Shown in pieces: positions 1-7,484 of a stretch of DNA of 9,766 nt; position 1 is the stretch's first letter; each line of letters starts with the position of its first letter. Under the pieces are notes generated by a model. The model searched no databases, was not told where the DNA came from, and saw nothing but the letters and a program-made list of their open reading frames with translations. A program made the position numbers and the translations under genes. Source of the stretch: Deltaproteobacteria bacterium (GTDB taxonomy: Bacteria; Desulfobacterota; DSM-4660; Desulfatiglandales; Desulfatiglandaceae); NCBI GenBank assembly GCA_021159825.1, contig JAGHDR010000269.1, positions 1 to 9,766 of the forward strand. The letters run 5' to 3'.

Positions 1-19
1 AAATAGGGGAGCCTGATCA

Positions 20-3000
20 ATGAAACGTTCCAAAGATCGGTTGCACAGTGTGGTCATTGTTGGCGCCAACCCTGCCGGTATCGCTGCCGCCAATAAGCTG
101 GGGGAACTGGGCATTCCGGTAACCCTGGTGGATCGGGAAGCGGACCTCAACCAAAAACTGGCGGCCCAACAATGGCGGTTGCCTTCCGGTGCCCCTTTCA
201 ACTTTGCCCATCGACCCGGACTGCTTCGCATCCTCCGGAACACCGGGATTCATTGCATGCTTCCGGCCCGGGTGACCGGCATCAAACATTCGCCTCAGGG
301 GTTTCGTGTTCGCATCCAGCACCCCGAAACTTATGTGGATGCCGAACAGTGTGTTTTGTGCGGCCGTTGCGCGGAGGTGTGTCCGGTTATCACCCCAGAC
401 AAGCTAACGCCTATCCGGTTTGGGGGTCGCCATGCCCTTCCCGGAAGACCCGTCATCGACAAAAGAAAGGAACCGCCGTGTCAATCGAACTGTCCCTTAG
501 GTGTTAACGTCCAGGCCTATGTGGCCCTGGCCCGGGCCGGACGGTTCAAGGAAGCGTTTCGGGTGGTTCGAGAGGACAATGTCCTTCCCGGCATCTGCAG
601 CAGAATTTGTACCCATCCTTGTGAAGAAGCATGCCGGCGCGGGGAGCTGGATGACCCCATTGCCATTCGGGATATAAAACGTTTTCTGACGGATTATGAA
701 ATCACCCAAACCCATAAACCGAAACTTGAAAAAGCCCCTTCAAGAAACGAACGGGTGGCAATCATCGGCTCCGGGCCCGCCGGACTGGCGGCCGCCGCCG
801 AACTGGCGCGACTGGGTTACGGTCTAACGGTATTTGAAAAAGAAGATAAGCCGGGTGGGCTCCTGCGTTATGGCATCGGCGCCCATCGTTTGCCTCGGAA
901 AATTCTGGATTATGACCTTCAGTATATTCACCAACTGGGGGTCCAATTTGAAACCTCGCGCCCGGTGGATTTGCAAAGGGATCTTCCCGCCCTCAAGGAG
1001 GATTTTCAAGCGGTACTGGCCACCGTTGGGGCCTGGACGGACCGGAAACTGGGGATTCCGGGAGAGGCGCTTAAAGGCGTGGACGGCTGCCTATCGGTCT
1101 TGACCCGGCTTCATGGCAATGAAGGAAAAAACACATCGGAAACCGTTGAAGGAAAACCCTGCAGGGTGGCGGTCATCGGCGATGGCAACGCCGCCTTTGA
1201 CCTGGCACGAACCCTTGTTCGCCAGGGAGACCAGGTGACGCTGGTGAGCTGGTTTCCCGAGGATCTGATTCCCGCAAGTCCCCATGAGGTTCAAGGCGCC
1301 CGGGAAGAAGGCGTTGAAATTGTGGACTCAGCCCGCGTCATTTCATTTGAAGGGGAAAACGGCCGCCTGCTGAGGTTGCAATGCCGACCTACCCGTCCCG
1401 GTGAACCTGACGCCGACGGTATCCCCTGGCCGGTCACCATTCCGGATTCGGACCCATTCGATATGGCCTTTGACCGGGCCGTGGTGGCCATCGGTCAGAT
1501 GGGTCCTTTTGCAGACGCAGATCAATTGGAAAAAACAGACCCGGCATCAGGCATTCAAATTGGCCGGCAGGGATGCCTTACCGTGGATTATCTGAATAGG
1601 ACTCGCGTGGAAGGCCTTTATGCGGCGGGCGATGGGGTAACCGGTCCGACCACCGTAGTGCAGGCAATGGCATCGGGGCGGTCTGCGGCACGATCCATAC
1701 ATGGGGCCCTCAGCCGGGAAGAAATGCCCGCCGAAAAAACCGGACGGCCTGCTGACAGGGATTACCCGGAGATCCCTGGAAACATTCCGTCCCTCTCCCG
1801 ACCCACCATGCCCGAACAGCGGCCTGGCGTGCGAAAAGACAATTTTTCGGAAGTGGCCATGGGGTTGAGTGAACCTCAAGTCCTTTTTGAAGCTGAACGC
1901 TGCCTTCAATGCGGCATCTGTTCGGAGTGCCGCCTTTGCGCGGATGTCTGTGAAGCGATCGGCGCCATTCGCCATCAAGACCAAATGAGGGAAACCGTGG
2001 AACATGCGGGGGTGGTCATCATTGCGGATCCTTCCGCCGCCCCGCCTGTGAAGGGGGAGGATGTTATTCGTGCCTACGGGCCCAAAGCCGCAAAACCGGA
2101 TGTCAATGCCATGGTGGCCCGCGGATTTGCCGCGGCAGCCCATGCCATGATTCTTCTGGAAGGGGGCTCCCAAAGGCCCAAAGGGCGCGGCGTCTCCTTT
2201 TTTCCCCCGGATCCCGAACTTTCCCCGGAAATCCGTATCGGTGTGTTCGTCTGCCGGTGCAATGATGCTTTCGGCTGGGTGGATGAGATGGACCGGCATG
2301 TGGCGGATTTGATTCAAAGAGAGGACATCGTTCATGCACAGGTCATGACCGCCGCCTGCGTGCCTGATGGGGCCGCGGTTATTCTGCGGACCATCCGGGA
2401 AAAGGGCCTTACCCGGGTGGTTCTGGCTTCCTGTGTGTGCTGTCCCCACGATTTTATTTGCTCCGCGTGTACGGACCAGCGGACCCGACTCAAGAATGCC
2501 CTTTTTCGCGGCACGGGCATCAGCCGGGCCATGGTGGAGACCTGCAATCTGAGGGGGGAGGTGTTGCGAAACCTGCCGGATGACCCATCCGGTGCTGTTT
2601 ACAGTTTTAAGGGATTGATCGGTCGTTCCATCAACCGGGCCAAACGTCTGAGACCCCTTCCGGCCCCCATGCGCAACTACAATTTCACCACTGCAGTCAT
2701 CGGTGAGTCTGAAGCGGCCGTTTTCAGCGCTCAGGCCCTGGCCTCCTCGGGATATGAGGTGTTCATGTTCGGAATGCAGAATAAACCTCTCACAAAAACC
2801 CTTGAACATCCCAACATTCATTGTTTTCAAGGTTCCCGAATTGCGGCCATCGGCGGTACCCTGGGGGATTTTCAGATTACGGTGGAAACCGGTGATTTTT
2901 CCCAGGTTATGCAGGTGGGCGCCATTATCCTGGGGGAAAAAGCGAGCCGCAGGGTGCCCTATGTCCACCAGGAGGGCCTTCCCAGTACGGTTCTGATTGT

Positions 3001-3424
3001 TAACATGCAGAAAGAAGGGGTTCCGGACATCCCTTTTCATTACCCTGGCACCACCCCCATTTCGGGCTTGTTTTTGACGTCCACCCCCGGTATTCAGATT
3101 TCCCAGCGAAAAGGCGGATTGGCCGCTGCGGTGCTGGCCGCCGCAGTTATGCCCAGAGGCCCGCGACAGAGCAAGGGCTTTACCGTGGTGGTGGATGAAC
3201 AGAAATGCCGCGGATGCGGAAGGTGCATTGAGATATGTCCCTACCGGGCCATTTCCTTTAACCCCAACGGGGTGGGTGGATGGCACGCGGTGGTGGATGA
3301 AGCCCTTTGTAAGGGGTGCGGCAATTGTATTTCCATCTGCCCGTCCAATGCGGCGGACAGCCCTTATCGAAACCAGGAATATCTTGAGCGGGTGCTCGAA
3401 GAAGTGCTTCTGCCCCGGATTTAA
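20..3424 (+). CDS. HdrA/GltD/HdrA-like fusion iron-sulfur flavoprotein (NAD(P)H-linked electron input subunit)
   Basis: Probable cytoplasmic subunit passing electrons from NAD(P)H into an Hdr-type complex. ATG at 20 follows AGGGGAG (5-11) by 8 nt. Visible modules, in order: a partial HdrA-like Rossmann segment (GANPAG, residues 15-20) with a ferredoxin motif C111/C114/C117/C121; a GltD-like module with N-terminal Fe-S cysteines C154, C158, C193, C197, C201, C205, an FAD site GSGPAG (250-255), E273 and PGG (278-280), a nucleotide site GDGNAA (387-392) and the C-terminal FAD motif GD (537-538); a six-cysteine run C628-C644; a second HdrA-like module with C745, C747, C805, C807, C808, C814, C817; and a 2[4Fe-4S] ferredoxin with C1063/1066/1069/1073 and C1097/1100/1103/1107. 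The second HdrA Rossmann motif is degenerate (GESEAA, 895-900), so it may not bind flavin. Module identities come from recognised motifs. The partner role is inferred from the adjacent genes. The true acceptor is unknown. Confidence 0.9.
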   Translation: MKRSKDRLHSVVIVGANPAGIAAANKLGELGIPVTLVDREADLNQKLAAQQWRLPSGAPFNFAHRPGLLRILRNTGIHCMLPARVTGIKHSPQGFRVRIQHPETYVDAEQCVLCGRCAEVCPVITPDKLTPIRFGGRHALPGRPVIDKRKEPPCQSNCPLGVNVQAYVALARAGRFKEAFRVVREDNVLPGICSRICTHPCEEACRRGELDDPIAIRDIKRFLTDYEITQTHKPKLEKAPSRNERVAIIGSGPAGLAAAAELARLGYGLTVFEKEDKPGGLLRYGIGAHRLPRKILDYDLQYIHQLGVQFETSRPVDLQRDLPALKEDFQAVLATVGAWTDRKLGIPGEALKGVDGCLSVLTRLHGNEGKNTSETVEGKPCRVAVIGDGNAAFDLARTLVRQGDQVTLVSWFPEDLIPASPHEVQGAREEGVEIVDSARVISFEGENGRLLRLQCRPTRPGEPDADGIPWPVTIPDSDPFDMAFDRAVVAIGQMGPFADADQLEKTDPASGIQIGRQGCLTVDYLNRTRVEGLYAAGDGVTGPTTVVQAMASGRSAARSIHGALSREEMPAEKTGRPADRDYPEIPGNIPSLSRPTMPEQRPGVRKDNFSEVAMGLSEPQVLFEAERCLQCGICSECRLCADVCEAIGAIRHQDQMRETVEHAGVVIIADPSAAPPVKGEDVIRAYGPKAAKPDVNAMVARGFAAAAHAMILLEGGSQRPKGRGVSFFPPDPELSPEIRIGVFVCRCNDAFGWVDEMDRHVADLIQREDIVHAQVMTAACVPDGAAVILRTIREKGLTRVVLASCVCCPHDFICSACTDQRTRLKNALFRGTGISRAMVETCNLRGEVLRNLPDDPSGAVYSFKGLIGRSINRAKRLRPLPAPMRNYNFTTAVIGESEAAVFSAQALASSGYEVFMFGMQNKPLTKTLEHPNIHCFQGSRIAAIGGTLGDFQITVETGDFSQVMQVGAIILGEKASRRVPYVHQEGLPSTVLIVNMQKEGVPDIPFHYPGTTPISGLFLTSTPGIQISQRKGGLAAAVLAAAVMPRGPRQSKGFTVVVDEQKCRGCGRCIEICPYRAISFNPNGVGGWHAVVDEALCKGCGNCISICPSNAADSPYRNQEYLERVLEEVLLPRI

Positions 3425-3441
3425 TTCATTTGGCAGGTATT

Positions 3442-5025
3442 ATGACAGATCCCAAAATCATTCTTTTTTTGTGTAACTGGGGCCCCCATTCCGCCTATCA
3501 GGTTCTCCAGGATCAAGCAGCCATGATCCCCGGGGAAATTAAAATGGTGCGAATTCCCTGCACCGGCAGAATCAGCAAGGCCCTCCTTTTTAAGTGTTTC
3601 GAGATGGGCGCCAACGGCGTCGCACTGGTGGGTTGCAGCCCGGGAACGTGCCGCTACGGCACCGGCACCACCAACGCCCGGGGCCATGTGGAAGATACCC
3701 GGGGTATTCTGGAACTGCTGGGCCTGGGAAAAGAGCGCTTGCGTTTGGCTACCTTCCTGCCGGATGAATCGGAAGCGCTCCTTGAATTCCTGCAAACCTT
3801 CAGTGCTGAAATCAAGAAAATGGGAGCAAGTCCGGTTGTACCGACCCCGGTTCAAAAACCCGTGGCCGACCGCGGCGAGGCCCTGCGACGTCTGGCAGCC
3901 CTTCACAATGTGTTTGCCTGCCAGGATTGCGGAAAATGTTCTTCCGCCTGTCCCCTGACCCTCGTGGGAAAACCCTTTTCTCCCAGAGCCATGGCCAATG
4001 CGGCCATTTCCGGCCAAATTTCCTCCCCATCCGTTCAGAATGATATCTGGTCCTGTCTCACCTGCGGCCTGTGCTATGAAAGATGCCCTTCGGCAGTGGA
4101 TTTTCCACGATTTATCAGAGATTTGCGGGAAGTGGTTGTGGAAAACAGGCTGGATACGCACGCGGTGCATGGGGGGTTTTTCCATTCCCTCATGCGGACC
4201 ATGACCTCCGAAGATCTACAAATCAGGCAATGGGATTGGCTGCCCGAAGACGTCGTCATTGATAAGAAGAGCAAGATCCTCTTTTTCGGGGGGTGCGCAC
4301 CTTATTTTGACCTGTTTTTCACACGACACATTGGACTGAATACGCGGAATATCCTTGTGGACAGCATCCGGCTGCTCAATTTTTTCGACATTCACCCGCG
4401 CCTCCTGGAAAACCTGCGGTGCTGCGGCCATGATCTCCTCTGGTCCGGTGACAAAACCAATTTCTTGAAGCTGGCCCGGCTGAATGTGACGTCCCTTCAT
4501 GAGGCAGGCATCGAAGAAGTGATCACTGCGTGCCCCGAGTGCTACCGAACCTTGCACCGCGATTATCCGGAGCAAGGGATTGATCTGAATTTCAAGGTCA
4601 CCCACATCTACGATTTTCTTGAAAATGAAATCGACAAGGGGGCGGTGGGCTTTAAACCTTTAAACCGAAAATTGACCTTTCAGGATCCGTGTCGGCTGAG
4701 CCGCTTTGAAAATCGTCCGGAACTGCCCCGGAAGCTGATTGATCGATTGAACCTGAAAGGTTTCAGCGAAATGCGGGATCATGGGGCCAACGCCATATGC
4801 TGCGGCAACAGTGCCTGGATTGGCTGCGATTCATTCAGCAAGGCCCTCCAGGTCAAACGCATTGAGCAAGCCAAAGATACGGGAAGCGATTTGTTGATTA
4901 CCGGCTGCCCCAAGTGCCAAATTCACCTTCGCTGCGCCATGGAAGATCCGTTTAAGGGTGAAGCACTCAAAATGGAGATGATGGACCTTACGAGTATACT
5001 GGCCAAGACCATAGAGTGGGAATAA
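3442..5025 (+). CDS. MvhD-HdrC-HdrB fusion protein (Hdr-type iron-sulfur subunit)
   Basis: A 527-residue soluble iron-sulfur protein with three fused modules. Residues about 1-120 resemble MvhD/FlpD, the [2Fe-2S] linker between an electron donor and HdrA (C11, C40, C65, C70). Residues about 155-220 are an HdrC-like 2[4Fe-4S] domain (C160/163/166/170 and C205/208/211/215). Residues about 280-500 are HdrB-like with two complete CCG motifs: C285, C327-C328, C364/C367, and C417, C453-C454, C489/C492. In HdrB such motifs bind the two non-cubane [4Fe-4S] clusters of the disulfide-reducing site, so a catalytic role is likely, but the substrate is unknown. The MvhD module has Gly at residue 14 where the MvhD domain of the next gene has Cys682. 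The gene starts 17 bp after the previous stop. ATG 3442, preceded by GGCAGG at 3432-3437, is preferred over an in-frame TTG at 3430 that lacks a Shine-Dalgarno sequence. No membrane segment is seen, unlike membrane-partnered HdrD/HdrE. Confidence 0.9.
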   Translation: MTDPKIILFLCNWGPHSAYQVLQDQAAMIPGEIKMVRIPCTGRISKALLFKCFEMGANGVALVGCSPGTCRYGTGTTNARGHVEDTRGILELLGLGKERLRLATFLPDESEALLEFLQTFSAEIKKMGASPVVPTPVQKPVADRGEALRRLAALHNVFACQDCGKCSSACPLTLVGKPFSPRAMANAAISGQISSPSVQNDIWSCLTCGLCYERCPSAVDFPRFIRDLREVVVENRLDTHAVHGGFFHSLMRTMTSEDLQIRQWDWLPEDVVIDKKSKILFFGGCAPYFDLFFTRHIGLNTRNILVDSIRLLNFFDIHPRLLENLRCCGHDLLWSGDKTNFLKLARLNVTSLHEAGIEEVITACPECYRTLHRDYPEQGIDLNFKVTHIYDFLENEIDKGAVGFKPLNRKLTFQDPCRLSRFENRPELPRKLIDRLNLKGFSEMRDHGANAICCGNSAWIGCDSFSKALQVKRIEQAKDTGSDLLITGCPKCQIHLRCAMEDPFKGEALKMEMMDLTSILAKTIEWE

Positions 5026-5040
5026 GGAACAGAGGGAACG

Positions 5041-7473
5041 ATGGAAGCAAAGATGGTTGTAAGAAAACGGCATGAACCGGAAAAAGAAGCGGTCCGCATC
5101 GGCGTTTATGTGTGTCATTGCGGTTTAAATATCGCCAAGACCGTGGATTGCGAAAAAGTGGCGGCCTTTGCGGAAGGGCTTGAAGATGTGACGGTCAGCA
5201 AGGATATCGGTTATGCCTGCTCCGAACCCGGGCAGCAGCAGATCAAGGATGATATTCTGGAGCATAACCTGGACCGGGTGGTGGTGGCGTCCTGCTCACC
5301 CCGGCTTCACGAGCCCACCTTCAGACAGATGGTTCAGTCGGTCGGTCTCAATCCCTATCTCATGGAAATGGCCAACCTGCGCGAACAGTGCAGCTGGGTT
5401 CATATGCAGGAACCGGAAGCAGCCACCCGGAAAGCCTGTGACCTGGTGAAGATGTCGGTTTCACGCGTTCGCCTGCTGGAGCCCTTAAAAGAAGACACTA
5501 TTCCCATGACCCAGCGCACCCTGGTTATCGGTGGGGGCATCGCCGGCATTCAGGCCGCCCTGGACCTGGCCGACAACGGCTACGATGTGGTCCTGGTGGA
5601 GAAAAGCCCCACCATCGGCGGCATGATGGCCCAGCTGGACAAAACCTTTCCCACCATGGATTGCTCCATCTGAATTCTGGGGCCGAAAATGACGGATGTC
5701 GGTCGACATCCCAGGATCAAACTGTACACCATGAGCGAAGTCGTGGATGTCAAAGGATACGTGGGGAATTTTGACGTCCGCATTCTTAAAAAAGCGCGCT
5801 ATGTGGATGAAAAAGAGTGCACCGCCTGCGGGGAATGTGCCAACGCCTGCCCTGTAATCCGACCCGATGAATTCAACCTGGGCCTTTCTTCACGCAGGGC
5901 CATCTATTCCCCCTTTCCCCAGGCGGTTCCCTCCGCCTACGTGATCAATGTCAACGAGTGCCTGGGGCATAACCCGGTGGTGTGCGCCAAGTGCAAAGAT
6001 GCCTGCGACAAAGAGTGTATTGATTTCCACATGTCCGATGAGGAAATCCTTGAAAATGTGGGAACCATCGTGGTGGCCACAGGGCTTGAGGTGTACGATC
6101 CTACCGAGATGGACGAATATGCCTATTCCCGGTTTGAAAACGTCCTCACCAGTGTTGAATTTGAAAGGCTCATCAACGCGGGCGGTCCCACAAAGGGCGA
6201 ACTGGTGCGACCCACTGACCGGAAAACGCCTGAATCCGTTGGATTTGTTCAGTGTGTGGGATCCAGGTCCGTTCGAAAAGGCGGCAGTTACTGCTCTAAT
6301 ACCTGCTGCATGAACACCATCAAAAGCACTCTCATGCTCAAGGAACACTACCCGGATATGGAGATCAAGGTCTTTTATATCGACATCCGGGCCTTTGGAA
6401 AAGGGTTTGAAGAGCTCTACACCCGAAGCCGGAGGTTGGGCGTAAAATACATTCGCGGCCTTCCCGGCACGGTACAGGAGAAAAGCGAAAAGGGTTTGCG
6501 GGTGGCCATTGAAAACACCTCTACAAGCAAGCTGGAGATGCATGACCTGGATATGCTGGTATTGGCGGTGGGTATGAAACCTGCTTCCAGTACGCAGAAG
6601 CTTCAGGAGATGCTGGGCCTGCAACTCACACCGGACGGGTTTTTCCTGGAAGCGCATCCCAAACTTCAGCCGGTGGATGCGGCCACCCGCGGTGTTTTTT
6701 ATGCGGGCTGTGCCGAAGGCCCAAAAGATATCAAGGAAAGCGTCACCCAGGCCTCCGCTGCGGCGGCACGGGTTATTCGTATCATGCACAAGGGGGAAAT
6801 TACCACCGAACCCATCACGAGCATGGTGATCGAGGAAAAATGTAAATCCTGCGGCATATGCGCCGGGGTCTGTCCATACAACGCCATCACGGTGGATGTG
6901 AAACGGAAAATTCCCGCATCCGTGAATACAGCGGCGTGCGCCGGGTGCGGCACCTGTGCGGCGGAGTGCAAATTTGACGCCATTGTCATGAACCATTTCA
7001 CCGATGAGCAGATCATGAACCAGTCCCATGCGCTTCTTGAAACCGAGCCGCAAGAAAAAATCCTGGTATTTGCCTGCAACTGGTGCTCCTATGCGGGGGC
7101 TGACTATGCAGGCGTCTCCCGGTTGCAGTATCCCCCCAACGCACGCCTGATCCGCACCATGTGTTCCGGTCGTGTGGATGAAAAATTCATCTGGGACGGG
7201 TTCAGAATGGGAGCCCCGGTCATCCTGGTAAGCGGTTGCCATATCGGGGACTGCCACTATATTGACGCCAACCACTGGACCGAAAAGCGTGTCAAAAAAG
7301 TCCACAAGAAGATGATTAAGCTGGGCATTCGTCCGGAACGGCTGCAGCTGGAATGGATCAGCGCCGCCGAGGGAGTGCGGTTTGCGGAAGTCATGACGCG
7401 GATGGAATCCCTCAGAAAGGATGTCACACCGGATGAAATTGATGAAACGGTTCGGGTCCTCACCGCCGATTAA
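5041..7473 (+). CDS. hdrA: Selenocysteine-containing HdrA-MvhD fusion, read through UGA at 5671-5673
   Basis: HdrA is the FAD and iron-sulfur core subunit of heterodisulfide reductases and the site of flavin-based electron bifurcation in methanogens. Reading through the UGA gives 810 residues with Sec at 211. Visible parts: N-terminal HdrA domain with C25 and C27; FAD motif GGGIAG (164-169); the conserved stretch TFPTMDC followed by Ser-Ile-Sec at 209-211 and [13 protein letters not shown] after it; an inserted ferredoxin C260/263/266/270; a cysteine group C307, C315, C318, C322, C326; C-terminal 2[4Fe-4S] with C601/604/607/611 and C633/636/639/643; and an MvhD domain with C679, C682, C708, C733, C738. 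The homology runs unbroken across the UGA in one frame, so a two-gene reading (5041-5673 and 5689-7473) would cut the flavin domain in half. A hairpin suited to SelB lies directly downstream. The start ATG follows AGAGGG (5031-5036), 15 bp after the previous stop. A nonsense mutation is the main alternative. Confidence 0.88.
5671..5717 (+). promoter_or_regulatory. UGA(Sec) codon with candidate bacterial SECIS hairpin
   Basis: The in-frame UGA (5671-5673) is followed without a gap by a foldable element. AUUCUGG (5674-5680) can pair with CCAGGAU (5711-5717) with one G-U wobble. GAUGUC (5695-5700) pairs perfectly with GACAUC (5705-5710). The apical loop is GGUC (5701-5704), the same tetraloop as in the E. 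coli fdhF SECIS. The 14 bases 5681-5694 stay unpaired on the 5' side. The loop lies 27 nt after the UGA, within the spacing usual for bacterial SECIS elements. One difference: the bulged U that sits three pairs below the loop in fdhF corresponds here to U5697, which can pair with A5708. The fold was drawn by hand, not computed. Confidence 0.78.
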
Positions 7474-7484
7474 TATCCCAAAAC

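Noticed and set aside
1..19. TAG at 4-6 as the stop codon of an upstream gene
   Set aside because: Only three bases precede it, so no reading frame can be judged; the stretch is explained as the ribosome-binding region of gene 1.
1547..3286. Long 579-codon open frame on the minus strand inside gene 1
   Set aside because: It is antisense to a protein with many recognisable Hdr and ferredoxin motifs. Its translation is rich in His, Gly, Arg and Pro with no domain pattern, as expected for a shadow frame in GC-rich coding DNA.
3430..3441. TTG at 3430 as the start of gene 2
   Set aside because: No Shine-Dalgarno sequence precedes it, and ATG 3442 has one at 3432-3437. The four extra residues would not extend the MvhD homology.
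5890..7305. Long 471-codon minus-strand frame inside the hdrA gene
   Set aside because: Same situation: fully antisense to conserved HdrA/MvhD sequence, no motif and no sensible start signal.
5689..7473. Separate gene starting at ATG 5689
   Set aside because: This start lies inside a conserved HdrA motif and would give a protein lacking the FAD-binding N-terminal half. Selenocysteine read-through explains the arrangement better, although internal initiation cannot be fully excluded.
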